A DNA stretch of 46,909 nucleotides, taken from an uncultured Opitutales bacterium. Its GTDB lineage: Bacteria > Verrucomicrobiota > Verrucomicrobiia > Opitutales > Intestinicryptomonadaceae. The number at the start of each line of letters is the position of its first letter. The stretch's first letter is position 1. The notes beneath the pieces were generated by a model. It saw only the letters and a program-made list of their open reading frames with translations, had not been told where the DNA came from and made no database searches. Shown here piece after piece: positions 26,456-35,174 of this stretch. The stretch is from assembly GCA_900548185.1 (NCBI GenBank), contig URJJ01000018.1, positions 1-46,909 of the forward strand. The letters run 5' to 3'. A program made the position numbers and the translations under genes.

Positions 26456-28143
26456 GGCGCCGCGCCGGGGGAGGGGCGTGTTTGGTTCGGAGCCTTGCGG
26501 GCCGTCTGCGCATTTATGCGCGGGCGCCTTTTGCGGGATAATGGCCCGCGTCGCCTTGGGGACAGGCCCGCATGTAGCGGCCGGTTTTCGCTTTCTTTGC
26601 GCGAAGGTTTGGCCGGATGCTATCCGCTATACGGGGGCGGATTTTTAACTATGCTTTGCAAAATTTCTTCCGGTTGCGGCGGGGAAAATGCGGGGATTGG
26701 GCTTTTTGAAGCGCGGGGCGGATTCCTGCGAGGCTCCGTTTCTCAACGCCCGCCTGCGCCCGGTGCGAAGGCATCCTGGAGCCTCCATTAGTTTGCCGCC
26801 TTTCAGCCTGCGCCGCTACTGGAGGTATTTTCGGGCGCGGGATAGATTGAGAATGCCCCGGAAGAATTGGAAACGCGGACTGCGTTTCCCGTCGGGACGG
26901 GAGAAGTCTTTATCTGCGCGTAAAATTCCGTTTGCAAATCCGCAGCCCGCTTCATCCTCTATGTGAGGCTCTCATTTAAAAAGGGGTGGTATGAATCCGG
27001 GCGAAGGCGATTTTTAATATAGTATGCTTTCTGAGAAATACGGTTGCTTTCGGTTGGAAAGCGGGGATTTTTGCACATCCTTTAATCTTGGAGGGCGGCC
27101 GAACCGGTGTCAGATTATTCCCAAATCTTTCAGCTCCCCGGAATGGGGGGGGGATTTTTCTACGGCTTGGATTGCGGCGTGGTTTGCGCCTTTTTCCGCC
27201 GCGCTTTGCTGCGCGCAAGCCTTAAAAAATCCCCGCCTGAGTCTTTGCCTCAAGCGCATGGGGGGCGTTCTCCGGAGGAGCCGGGCTGGCTTGAAGATTC
27301 CGCGCATGGCTTGTTTAATCCCGCCCGCATCCCGGTGATTCAAAACTGCATGCGGCGTTTTTTGTGCGAGCATGCAAGCCCTGCCGCAGGGCGGGCCGCA
27401 CATGGCGCGTTGCGTTTCTTATAATCGTGCAATGTCATCCGGCTTTTGGATGCCTTTCGCATTCACCGCGCGAAAGGCTCTTTGAACCGCATAGGGTTTG
27501 CGGGATTTGCGGCGTTTAATATCCCGGGCTTTTCGGCGTGCGGGAGCCTGCCCCGCGCGGGCGCCTTTGGGGCCGGAAAATATTTGCATCCGCCCTTTGC
27601 GGAGAGGCTGCGCGCGCGGAGTTTTTTCTTTCGCATGCCTCCGGCAAATCCGCAAGATGCGGTTTTGTTTTGCGCAAGTGGCGGATGGCTTTTTCAAAAG
27701 AAGTTTTGGATTAGTTTTTTATTGCTTTTTTTTTACGATGTAGAATAGTGTTTTGTGAAACAGGCGGTTGTCGCAGATTTCAAACGGCATTCCGCCCGGC
27801 CCGAGTGGCGGAGGCTGCGCGTTTTGCCGCGCCCTCCGGCGAATGGAAAACGGGGGCGGCCGGGGAGAATGCAAAACGGGGCTGCGCAAACGCAGGCGCC
27901 ACGGCGCGCCGGACTCCACATCACGCAAACGCAAATTGAAGACGCATTTCAAACAGCCGAAAACGCTTTTCTCGGGAGGACGCCTCCCCGGCGGCGGCGC
28001 GTCTTTTTACGCGTGTATTTTTCCGCCCCGCAGCGCGGGCCGCGGGCTGTCTTTTCCCGAATGCCGCCTCCGAGTCGAAGGCCGGCCGATTCCAAGTCGT
28101 TGCCAAATTCGGGAGACCTGAAAATAACAAACGAATAACAGTT
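26456..28143. other. Long GC-rich spacer without a recognisable gene
   Basis: 1.69 kb. Open frames occur in all phases, but their products are Arg/Gly/Pro-rich and share nothing with known families, and none has both a ribosome site and a sensible start. The 12-mer CCGCCTTTCAGC at 26796 also appears in the spacers at 28873 and 31491. I see no tRNA, terminator or conserved structured RNA here. It could be a degraded gene region. Confidence 0.4.
28100..28128 (+). promoter_or_regulatory. Possible promoter of the histone-like gene
   Basis: TTGCCA at 28100-28105, a 17-base gap, then AATAAC at 28123-28128. This is a fair sigma-70 match, placed 15 bases before the start codon. There is no strong ribosome site in the short leader. 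Confidence 0.35.
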
Positions 28144-28500
28144 ATGGCAGTAAAAAAAGCAGTGAAAAAAGTTGCGGCCAAAAAAGCGCCGGCCAAGAAG
28201 GCCCCCGCGAAAAAGGCTGCCGTGAAAAAGGTTCCGGCGAAGAAGGCGGTCGCCGCCAAGGCTCCGGCTAAAAAAGCCGCAGCGAAGGCTCCGGCAAAGA
28301 AGGCGGCCGCAAAGAAAGTTGCGGTCAAGAAGGTCGCCGTAAAAAAGGTGGCCGTCAAAAAGGTCGCGGCCAAGAAAGCTCCGGCGAAGAAGGCGGTCGC
28401 TGCCAAGAAGGCCCCCGCGAAAAAGGCTGCCCCCGCAAAGAAAGCCGCGCCCAAGAAGGCGACCTCCAAGAAGGGGTGCTCCTGCTCCTGCAAAAAGTAG
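28144..28500 (+). CDS. Histone H1-like Lys/Ala/Pro repeat protein with Cys-rich tail
   Basis: A 118-residue, extremely basic protein. Residues 1 to about 105 are variations on AVKKA, KVAAKK and APAKKA, like the C-terminal tail of eukaryotic histone H1 and bacterial Hc1/Hc2-type or AlgP-type proteins. Such chains bind DNA through charge and condense the nucleoid. The end, SKKGCSCSCKK, is unusual: three Cys in a CxCxC arrangement could bind a metal or form disulfide links between chains. A strong hairpin follows at 28526. It is flanked on both sides by long spacers and has no operon partner. A DNA-compaction role is inferred from composition; no structured domain is present. Repeat number may vary between strains. 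Confidence 0.8.
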   Translation: MAVKKAVKKVAAKKAPAKKAPAKKAAVKKVPAKKAVAAKAPAKKAAAKAPAKKAAAKKVAVKKVAVKKVAVKKVAAKKAPAKKAVAAKKAPAKKAAPAKKAAPKKATSKKGCSCSCKK

Positions 28501-28525
28501 GCGCTTTTTCAAGTTTTTGCCATTT

Positions 28526-28554
28526 CCGCCGCGCCCGGTTTTGCGGCGCGGCGG
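28526..28554. terminator. Strong GC hairpin after the histone-like gene
   Basis: CCGCCGCGC pairs perfectly with GCGCGGCGG across an 11-base loop. No T-run follows, so termination is only inferred from position. Confidence 0.45.
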
Positions 28555-29382
28555 ATTCGGCTGAATAGCCCGTTTTGCGGACGCCTTGGGTGTTCAGACG
28601 GAGTTTGCGCTTTGCGCCCGCCTGGCCTTTGGATGCGTTTTGTGCGTTTCGGGGCGCCGGAGATTTTTAAATGGGCGCCCGGGTTGCATTGTCTGGCCGC
28701 TACTCCTGTCGGTTCGGATGCTTCTTTTAGACTTTGGGGTGGAACCATTGCTTATGCCTCCTCCATTCGGGCGCCGGCTTCTAAGAAAGTTGCGCAGCGC
28801 CTTTTTGACGGGGCCTTTCCTTTGTCCGCAGGATGCGGGGGGCGAGGGTCTCCATACGCCGCGCCAACCCTGCCGCCTTTCAGCTTTAATGCCGCGCGGC
28901 AATTCGGGGATTCTGGCGGGGTAGCTCTGCGCCGGCAATTTGAAATGCCGCCCTGGGGTGCCGGCTTTGCGCGCGCAAGCCGCCGAGCCTTTCAGGCTTT
29001 CTTAAGAACCGCTTTAGAGCTTCAGGGCGTCTTTGGGGGGGGCATTGTTCTGCGCCGCATGGGTGCGGCTTTCCCATTACTTTGCTGCGGGGGCGCATCG
29101 GCAGGCTCCGTTTACGGATATGGGCCGCCCCAAGCGGGGGGCTTCCGGCATTTTTTTACGGGGCGGACCCGGAAACGCGGCAGGCTGGGGGGCTCATGGT
29201 GCTATCCGGGGCTAAAGGCGCGGTTTTTGGAGGCCCTCGGGGAGCCGGAACCTGTACCGCCGCGCGCGCTTTCCGCCTACTTGTCCGGAACATGCGGCGG
29301 CCCGTTTTTTTGGAGGGCAGGCAGATTTGAATTGCAATTGCCGCTCAGGTGAATTTCCTTTTCTATTCGTTTTATACAGATA
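28555..29382. other. GC-rich spacer without a recognisable gene
   Basis: 828 bases. A 246-codon frame (28612-29352) is open, but its product is Gly/Arg/Ala-rich with no recognisable domain, no ribosome site and no homologous look; I treat it as chance. CCGCCTTTCAGC occurs at 28873. Near the end, TTTATACAGATAATG at 29371-29385 puts a TATACA hexamer directly before the aminotransferase start. Confidence 0.35.
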
Positions 29383-30564
29383 ATGAACGACAGATTATCC
29401 ACATGGGCAATGAACATAGCACCGTCGCCGACGCTCGCCGTTGACGCAAAGGCAAAGGCGCTGAAGGCTGCGGGCGAGGACGTCTGCGGCTTCGGGGCCG
29501 GAGAGCCTGATTTCGACACGCCTAAGTTCATAAAAGACGCCTGCATAAGGGCCTTGGAGGAGGGAAAGACCAAGTATGTCCCCGCCCCCGGCCTTCTGGA
29601 CCTGCGCACTGCGCTGGCCGAGTATTATGTGGAAAAGAAGGGCCTCAAGGATGTCAAGTTCTCCAATATCGTGGTGAGCCCCGGCGGAAAGTTCACGTGC
29701 TATCTGGCGTTCATGGCGGTTGTAAGCCCCGGCGACGAGGTGATAATTCCCGCGCCGTACTGGGTGAGCTATCCGGAGATGGTGAAGCTCGCCGGAGGCG
29801 TTCCCGTGTTTGTGGGCGCTGGCGATGAAAGCGATTTCAAAATTACGGTTGGCGACCTTGAAAAGGCCCTCACCGAAAAGACTAAGATGGTCGTCCTCAC
29901 GAGCCCGTCCAACCCGACCGGCGCCGTATATACGCGCGAGGAGCTGAAGGCCATTGCCGACTTTGCCGTAAAAAACGACATCTTCATCCTTTCCGACGAA
30001 ATCTACGAAAACCTCGTCTATGACGGCGTGGAGGCTTCAAGCCCCGCAGCCGTGTCGGAGGAAGCCCAGCGCCACGTTATAATCGCCTCGGGTTTCAGCA
30101 AGTCTTACGCAATGACCGGATGGCGCCTCGGCACCCTGTGCGCCCCCGACGACGTCGCTAAGGCCGTGGCCTCCCTCCAGAGCCAGACTGCGTCCAATTC
30201 CACGACTTTTGCGCAGTACGGCGCCCTCGCTGCGCTGCGCCAGCCGGAGAAGGCGAAGGAGTCCCTCGACATGATGCTGGAGGCGTTTGACCGCCGCCGC
30301 CTCATGCTTTGGGAAGGGCTGAATTCTATAAGGGGCGTCTCGTGCCGCAGGGCGCAGGGTGCGTTTTACCTCTTCCCGAACATCTCCTTATTCGGCATGA
30401 GTTCGGCTGATTTTTGCGCGAAGCTTCTGGAGGAGGAGCTTGTGGCTGTCGTTCCCGGTTCGGCCTTCGGTTCGGACCCCAACATCCGCTTCAGCTATGC
30501 GGTTTGCGACGAGACCATCAAGAAGGGGCTCGACCGCTTTGCGAAATTCTGCTCCAGGCTCTGA
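29383..30564 (+). CDS. Class I PLP aminotransferase (aspartate aminotransferase type)
   Basis: A 393-residue fold-type I aminotransferase, probably aspartate/prephenate type. Seen: GAGEPDFDTPKFIKDA near residue 38, YVPAPGLLDLRTALAEYY near 64, PAPYWVSYPEMVKLAGG near 124, SPSNPTGAVYT near 172 (substrate-binding Asn), LSDEIYENLVYDG near 205, and SGFSKSYAMTGWRLG with the PLP Lys at about 239. Such enzymes exchange amino groups between aspartate, glutamate and keto acids in amino acid synthesis. The size and the GFGAGEPDF start fit the bacterial Ib subgroup. ATG 29383 fits the family N-terminus. The next gene, tsaE, is 109 bases downstream and could share the transcript. Confidence 0.9.
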   Translation: MNDRLSTWAMNIAPSPTLAVDAKAKALKAAGEDVCGFGAGEPDFDTPKFIKDACIRALEEGKTKYVPAPGLLDLRTALAEYYVEKKGLKDVKFSNIVVSPGGKFTCYLAFMAVVSPGDEVIIPAPYWVSYPEMVKLAGGVPVFVGAGDESDFKITVGDLEKALTEKTKMVVLTSPSNPTGAVYTREELKAIADFAVKNDIFILSDEIYENLVYDGVEASSPAAVSEEAQRHVIIASGFSKSYAMTGWRLGTLCAPDDVAKAVASLQSQTASNSTTFAQYGALAALRQPEKAKESLDMMLEAFDRRRLMLWEGLNSIRGVSCRRAQGAFYLFPNISLFGMSSADFCAKLLEEELVAVVPGSAFGSDPNIRFSYAVCDETIKKGLDRFAKFCSRL

Positions 30565-30673
30565 GCCGGGGGGATGCTTTTTCTCCCGCAGGATTTTGCG
30601 GGGTTTCGGGCGGCGCGCCGGAAACCTTTGGGGATTGGGGCGCCTGGCGGGGCGGCTTTGACCGCGCATTGGG

Positions 30674-31120
30674 ATGTCTGGCATGTTTGACGAGCTTTCA
30701 AAAGGCGTTTTGTGCCGCGGCCCGGAGGAGACCGCGGCCCTCGCCGCGCGCCTGGCTTCCTCCGTCCGGGAAGGGACTGTCGCACTGGTCGGGGACCTCG
30801 GGGCGGGAAAAACGACGTTTGCCAAGGGGCTGGCGCGCGGGCTGGGCGTTTCCGCGCCGGTCAAAAGCCCGTCTTACAGCATATGCATGACCTATTCGGG
30901 GGCCCTTTCTAATTTTGTCCATGTTGACGCTTACAGGCTGAAATCCCCGGAGGACTACGATTCTCTCCTGATAGACGAAATCGTTCCCGACCCGAAGCTC
31001 GTTTGCGTGGAGTGGCCGCAGATTGTCGCGCAGGCCCTGCCTCACGACGCCCTGTGGATAGAGATACTCCCGTCCGGCGAAGATTCCGGTAGTCGGCTGA
31101 TAAGGCTTTTAAAGAGCTGA
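30674..31120 (+). CDS. tsaE: TsaE, tRNA threonylcarbamoyladenosine synthesis ATPase
   Basis: A 148-residue P-loop ATPase that, with TsaB, TsaC and TsaD, makes the t6A37 modification of tRNAs reading ANN codons. Seen: GTVALVGDLGAGKTTFAKGL (Walker A, about residues 34-53), SPSYSICMTYSG near 70 where SPTF-type residues occur in the family, VDAYRL near 89 and LVCVEWPQ near 117 (Walker B-like). The length matches the family. Either Met 1 (30674) or Met 4 (30683) could be the start. It follows the aminotransferase on the same strand; no other tsa gene is nearby. The next downstream gene is on the other strand, about 1 kb away. Confidence 0.92.
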   Translation: MSGMFDELSKGVLCRGPEETAALAARLASSVREGTVALVGDLGAGKTTFAKGLARGLGVSAPVKSPSYSICMTYSGALSNFVHVDAYRLKSPEDYDSLLIDEIVPDPKLVCVEWPQIVAQALPHDALWIEILPSGEDSGSRLIRLLKS

Positions 31121-32110
31121 CGGCCTTTCTTGCGCCGCGCGCGCGCCATTGCGCAAAGCCATTGCAGCCGGGGCGTTCCGCGCCCGTAAAATCCCCTTTG
31201 CAGTTAAAATTGCACGGGCCTTTGGCATGTCTTTTTATTGCGGCTTCGGCCTTGCTTAATGAAATGCCGTTATGCTCTCTGGCAGGGAAATGCCCATCTT
31301 CGATAACGCTGCCGTGGGCTGCCGCGTTAGGGCGCGGGCGTCGCCTGTTTTCTTCGCTTTTGCAAGCCGGGGATGAAAGGCCATGCGGATGCCGGAACGC
31401 CGCAATCGTGGGAAAGGCCGGCATTAGACGCGCGACGAGCGGGGGAAAAACGGAGCGCGCCGCCTGCAAAGTCGCAGTGGGGGAGAATCTCCGCCTTTCA
31501 GCCTTTGAGGCTATGCGGGACGTTTGTCAGTACCTCGAAGTTCGGATGCGGGCCGGGCGGCGGGAAAAATCCGCATTGGCCCGCCGGAGGTCTCCGCCAG
31601 TAAAAAGCTATACTTTCGCCTTGCGGATGGGATGGCCTTGCGAGGCTCTTTTGGGGGCCGGGCGGCATCCGCGCCGGAAAGCGCCGCATAGCTTGATGCC
31701 GCATTTTTATGAATGTCCCGTTATCCGTTTCAGGTGTTGCCATATGGCTTCCGCCCGGCCCGCCAAAAACATGCGTTTTCAATTTTTGTTTTCGGATGCG
31801 GGGCGCGTAAATGCCGGTCGCAAGATGCCGACCGGCCGCGCGGGGATGGGGCGGCTATTCCGTTTCTTTGAAAGCAGGGCTTTGAGGGAAGTTTTCCGCC
31901 GGGGGATGCCGCTAACAGGCCGCTCGCGGGGCTGGAATTATGGCGATTTAAAAAGGGGGTATAGTGCGGCGGGCGCGCGGGTTGTGTCGCTCTTTCAGAT
32001 GTGTTTCGGCGGTTGTCGGAGAAGGCTCTCCGGGGGTGGCGCATGGCGCGGACAAGGCTGTGCAGCTTGCGGGATGCGGGGATTTCACGCAGTCCGGCGG
32101 CGGACGGGGG
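31121..32110. other. GC-rich spacer without a recognisable gene
   Basis: 990 bases between convergent tsaE and tlyA. A 325-codon frame (31162-32139) is open but runs into tlyA on the other strand, is Arg/Gly/Ala-rich and shows no domain, so I reject it. CCGCCTTTCAGC occurs at 31491-31502. No T-run terminator for either gene is obvious. Confidence 0.35.
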
Positions 32111-32857
32111 CTATGCGCGTTTTTTTAGCCCCAGCATGAATTCGGCGTTGCCGTCCCCGCCCTTGATGGGGGAGGGCATGTCGCCGAGGTATTCGGCGTC
32201 GGGGAATTCCGCCGAGATGAAGTTTCTTATCTTTTCAAGCGCCGCATTTTGCAGGGTGGCGTCCCTTATGACTCCCTTTGCGCGGCGCATTATGGCGGGG
32301 GGCGTTTCAAACTGGGGCTTCACAAGCAGGGCCGCCGTGCCCCCGGGGGCCAAAAACGGCCAGACGAATGGCAATACCTTTTCGAGGGATATGAACGACA
32401 GGTCCGCGCAGAGTATGCCGAAGCGCCTCCCGCCGAGGGCTTCGCACGTCAGGGAGCGCGCGTCGGTGCGCTCCATGTTTTCGACGCGCGGGTCGGACCT
32501 GAGCTTTTCGTGGAGCTGGCCGGTTCCCACATCGACGCACACGGCCGACTTCGCCCCGCGGGATAGCAGGCAGTCGGTGAAGCCGCCCGTGGAGGCCCCG
32601 ATGTCGATTATTTCACATCCGTCCGGATTTACTCCGAACCTGTCCAGAAAAGCCTCGAGCTTAAGCCCCGCGCGCGAGACGTATTTCACGGCGTCCGCTT
32701 CGCATATCTCGATTTTTGCCGATTCGCAAATCTTGCGCGACGGCTTGTCAATCCTTACGCCGTCTGCGGACGCCTTGCCCTCCTCTATGATTGCGCGCGC
32801 TTTGGAGCGGCTCTCGGCCAGGCCGAGCTGCGCGAGAAGCTCGTCTGCGCGCTTCAT
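32111..32857 (-). CDS. tlyA: TlyA family rRNA 2'-O-methyltransferase
   Basis: A 248-residue protein with an S4 RNA-binding domain at the N-terminus (ADELLAQLGLAESRSKARAI) and an FtsJ-like methyltransferase domain (EIIDIGASTGGFTDCLLSRG near residue 83, SAM-binding; CVDVGTGQLHEKLR near 107). Family members methylate cytidines in 16S and 23S rRNA and are often annotated as hemolysin A; that name is misleading. The catalytic Lys is expected in LLVKPQFE near residue 190, which is present. Its ATG overlaps the stop of the small membrane protein gene (ATGA at 32854-32857), so it is the last gene of the pyrF-ispD-ispF cluster. Confidence 0.92.
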   Translation of the reverse strand: MKRADELLAQLGLAESRSKARAIIEEGKASADGVRIDKPSRKICESAKIEICEADAVKYVSRAGLKLEAFLDRFGVNPDGCEIIDIGASTGGFTDCLLSRGAKSAVCVDVGTGQLHEKLRSDPRVENMERTDARSLTCEALGGRRFGILCADLSFISLEKVLPFVWPFLAPGGTAALLVKPQFETPPAIMRRAKGVIRDATLQNAALEKIRNFISAEFPDAEYLGDMPSPIKGGDGNAEFMLGLKKRA

Positions 32858-33186
32858 TTTGCAGGGCGGTAGGTTGCCGGCACGAAAATTTCGCGCGGGT
32901 TTTCAGGGGCGTTTCGGACGGCTTCGGCCTTTTCCCGTTCGGCCTCCTTCTTCTCGGCCCTGATTTCGGCGTAGCGGGCGCTTTGGAGCGCGAGGGTGAT
33001 TATGAGGTAGGCCACTCCCGCCGTCACAGCGGCTATCGTCGCTATCCCCATCGCCGACTTGACCCTCTCGGCGAGGGCCGCGACGGGGCTCGGCTTGTAC
33101 GGCCTTTGTATCCGCACACGCGAGACCGGCCGGGAAGCTATTCCGGTCCGCGTCCTCTCCCTTATCTTCTTTTCGTCGATTATCAT
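32854..33186 (-). CDS. Small single-pass membrane protein
   Basis: A 110-residue protein. A basic N-terminal region of about 45 residues (RERTRTGIASRPVSRVRI) is followed by one hydrophobic helix (GIATIAAVTAGVAYLIITLAL, about residues 47-67) and a highly charged helical segment (RAEKKEAEREKAEAVRN) that could form a coiled coil. No family is recognised. It starts 51 bases after ispF and overlaps tlyA by four bases, so it is translated with tlyA. A structural or envelope role is possible. Conserved operon position would be the best clue to function. Confidence 0.7.
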   Translation of the reverse strand: MIIDEKKIRERTRTGIASRPVSRVRIQRPYKPSPVAALAERVKSAMGIATIAAVTAGVAYLIITLALQSARYAEIRAEKKEAEREKAEAVRNAPENPREIFVPATYRPAK

Positions 33187-33237
33187 TTTCCGCGCCCGGT
33201 GAAACGCCTTTGCGCCGCCATGCGGGCCTGCGGGGCT

Positions 33238-33732
33238 TCAGGATTCCCCGCCCGCCTTTTCGATGAGGCACACAGCGTGGGCCGCCAGTCCCTCGCGCCT
33301 GCCTATCCAGCCCATCTTCTCGTTTGTGGTAGCCTTTACGCCGATGTCGCCCGGCTCAAGGCCGAGGGTCGCCGCCAGCGTCCTTTTTATGTCGGCGATG
33401 TGCGGCGAAAGCTTTGGGGTTTCGGCTATCATCGACGAGTCCACATTGACGAGCTTGTAGCCAAGCTTGCCGATTTCGGCGACGGCGCGGCGCAGGATGT
33501 CCTGGGAATCCATGCCCTCGCATTCGCTGGAGGTGTTTGGAAAGTAGTGGCCGATGTCCGGGAGCGCGGCGGCCCCGAGGATGGCGTCGGCTATCGCGTG
33601 GCTTAGCACGTCGGCGTCGGAATGCCCCAGCGGGCCGACGCTGTTGGGTATTTCCACCCCGCCTATGACGCACCTCCTGCCCTCGGCGAGCTGGTGGACG
33701 TCGTATCCGTAGCCTACTCTGAATTTGCTCAT
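33238..33732 (-). CDS. ispF: IspF, 2-C-methyl-D-erythritol 2,4-cyclodiphosphate synthase
   Basis: A 164-residue enzyme of the MEP isoprenoid pathway. It converts 4-diphosphocytidyl-methylerythritol 2-phosphate to methylerythritol 2,4-cyclodiphosphate with release of CMP, as a zinc-dependent trimer. Seen: GYGYDVHQL at the start with metal-binding Asp and His, GPLGHSDADVLSHAI with the third His, DIGHYFP, and the CMP-binding ATTNEKMGWIGR near residue 137. The length is as expected. Its ATG overlaps the stop of ispD by four bases (ATGA at 33729-33732), so the two are translationally coupled. IspD makes the precursor two steps earlier; IspE, the enzyme between them, is encoded divergently at 35175. 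Confidence 0.97.
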   Translation of the reverse strand: MSKFRVGYGYDVHQLAEGRRCVIGGVEIPNSVGPLGHSDADVLSHAIADAILGAAALPDIGHYFPNTSSECEGMDSQDILRRAVAEIGKLGYKLVNVDSSMIAETPKLSPHIADIKRTLAATLGLEPGDIGVKATTNEKMGWIGRREGLAAHAVCLIEKAGGES

Positions 33733-34439
33733 ATCATTCCCTTTTTGTTTAAAAATTCAACAATCGCCAGATCTTCCGGAAGGGTTATTTTCGGATTGGG
33801 GGTGAAATTTTCGACTATGCTGACGCCGAGGCCCGCCGCCGAGGCCGCCGCAGCGTCGTCGGTGATTTTGAGGCCGCCTGCGCGCACTTTTTCGTAGCAG
33901 TCCAGAATCAGGGAGCGGCGGAATGCCTGGGGTGTCTGCATCGCCCAGAGGAGGGGGCGTTCGAGGTCGCACAGTCGCCTGGAGCGCAGGTTTTGCGGGT
34001 CCGAATCGAGCCGCTTTATGGTGTCGACCACCCTTGAGGCCAGCACCGCGCACCCGTCCGATTCGACAGTGCGGCAGAGCCTGCGTATGTTTTCAGCGCC
34101 CGCGAGGGGCCTTGCCGCATCGTGGATGAAAACGAACTCCGCGTCCTCCGGCGTTTCGCGGAGGCCGTTTAGGACGCTGTCCTGGCGCTCGGCCCCGCCG
34201 TAGGCGAAGCGGTGTTCGATTTTTTGCAGGATGTCGGCGAGGGCCTCTTTGATTTCCGCAATCTGCCCGTCGTCGCGGCACACGAACACAAGGAGCGACA
34301 CGCACCCGCTTTCGACGAAAGCCCGGGCGCTGTGCCAGAGCACGGGCCTGCCCATGAGGGGCGCCAGCGTCTTGTCCCTGACAGACCCCCTCATGCGGGA
34401 GCCGCCCCCCGCCGCCAGTATAACGGCCGCGTTTTTCAT
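33729..34439 (-). CDS. ispD: IspD, 2-C-methyl-D-erythritol 4-phosphate cytidylyltransferase
   Basis: A 236-residue nucleotidyltransferase that couples CTP to methylerythritol 4-phosphate. Seen: AAVILAAGGGSRMRG at the N-terminus with the CTP-binding glycine loop, DAARPLAGAENIRRL near residue 109, VDTIKRLD near 147, and WAMQTPQAFRRSLI near 169, all family signatures. The length is normal. The ATG overlaps the pyrF stop and the stop overlaps the ispF start, each by four bases, so pyrF, ispD and ispF form a tightly coupled unit on the minus strand. Confidence 0.97.
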   Translation of the reverse strand: MKNAAVILAAGGGSRMRGSVRDKTLAPLMGRPVLWHSARAFVESGCVSLLVFVCRDDGQIAEIKEALADILQKIEHRFAYGGAERQDSVLNGLRETPEDAEFVFIHDAARPLAGAENIRRLCRTVESDGCAVLASRVVDTIKRLDSDPQNLRSRRLCDLERPLLWAMQTPQAFRRSLILDCYEKVRAGGLKITDDAAAASAAGLGVSIVENFTPNPKITLPEDLAIVEFLNKKGMI

Positions 34440-35131
34440 GAAAGCTCCGCAATTATTGCGCGGGCGGCCTCGGCCGGGTCCGGAGCCCTGAGGATGGGGC
34501 GCCCCACGACTATGTAGGACGACCCGGCCTCCGCCGCCAGTTTTGGCGTCATTATGCGCTTCTGCTCGTCCGCTCCGGAGCCTGCGGGGCGGATGCCGGG
34601 GGTTACGAGAGCCGTTTCGGGCGGGAGCGCCGCCCTGAGCGCCGCCGTTTCAAGCGGGGAGCACACGAGGCCCTTCAGCCCGCTTCCGCATGCGAGGCGG
34701 GCCAGCCTGAGAACCTGTTCCGGCGCGGCGGAGGCGACGCCCGTTTCGGCGAGCCCCGCGTCGTCGAACGATGTCAGCACCGTGACGCCCAAAAGCAGCA
34801 TGTCCGGGTTTGTCTCGGCGGCAGCGGCGGCAGCGGCGCGCATCATCTCGGCCCCGCCCGAGGCGTGCAGCGTGAGCATCCCGACGGGCAGGCCCTCCAG
34901 GCTTTTTACGGCGGAGGCAACGGTGTTTGGAATGTCGTACATCTTCAGGTCCAAAAACACCTTGAAGCCCATCGCCCCGACTTCGCGTACAAACGGCGCG
35001 CCGTACTTCAAATACATCTGGAGGCCGATTTTCACCCATTCGAGCGAACCGCGCAGCTTTTCCAGCATTTCCAGCGCAGGCTCCCTGTCGGGGAGGTCCA
35101 GCGCCAGAATCAATTTGCATTGTTTTGACAT
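34436..35131 (-). CDS. pyrF: PyrF, orotidine 5'-phosphate decarboxylase
   Basis: A 231-residue TIM-barrel enzyme that makes UMP from OMP. Seen: LILALDLPDREPALEML at the N-terminus, VKIGLQMYLKYG near residue 34, FLDLKMYDIPNTV (the DxKxxDIP active site, near residue 60), LTLHASGG near 87, VTPGIRP near 183 and YIVVGRPILRA near 211. Start ATG 35131 (MSKQCKL) is preferred over an upstream in-frame start at 35209, which would reach into ispE on the other strand. It opens the pyrF-ispD-ispF unit. Coupling a pyrimidine gene with CTP-using isoprenoid genes is convenient but of uncertain meaning. Confidence 0.96.
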   Translation of the reverse strand: MSKQCKLILALDLPDREPALEMLEKLRGSLEWVKIGLQMYLKYGAPFVREVGAMGFKVFLDLKMYDIPNTVASAVKSLEGLPVGMLTLHASGGAEMMRAAAAAAAETNPDMLLLGVTVLTSFDDAGLAETGVASAAPEQVLRLARLACGSGLKGLVCSPLETAALRAALPPETALVTPGIRPAGSGADEQKRIMTPKLAAEAGSSYIVVGRPILRAPDPAEAARAIIAELS

Positions 35132-35174
35132 ATGGCGCGGTTTGTGCCACAAAGTTGCAAATTTTTCAATTGAA
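35132..35174. promoter_or_regulatory. 43-bp divergent promoter region between pyrF and ispE
   Basis: Only 43 bases separate the two start codons, so both promoters must overlap each other or the genes. The stretch includes a palindrome TTTGTGCCACAAA at 35149-35161, which could be an operator. No clean hexamers are visible. Confidence 0.4.

Noticed and set aside
27921..28512. Two minus-strand frames with FAGAFLAATFF or GRLLCRS-like repeats
   Set aside because: They are the antisense of the Lys/Ala repeat gene and reflect its repetitive codons.
28612..29352. 246-codon open frame before the aminotransferase
   Set aside because: No ribosome site, no recognisable domain, low-complexity Gly/Arg/Ala composition.
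31162..32139. 325-codon open frame between tsaE and tlyA
   Set aside because: Arg/Gly-rich with no domain; it overlaps the end of tlyA on the opposite strand; expected by chance in GC-rich DNA.
34554..35174. Extended N-terminus for ispE
   Set aside because: The open frame upstream of ATG 35175 is antisense to pyrF, and IspE family sequence starts only after 35175.
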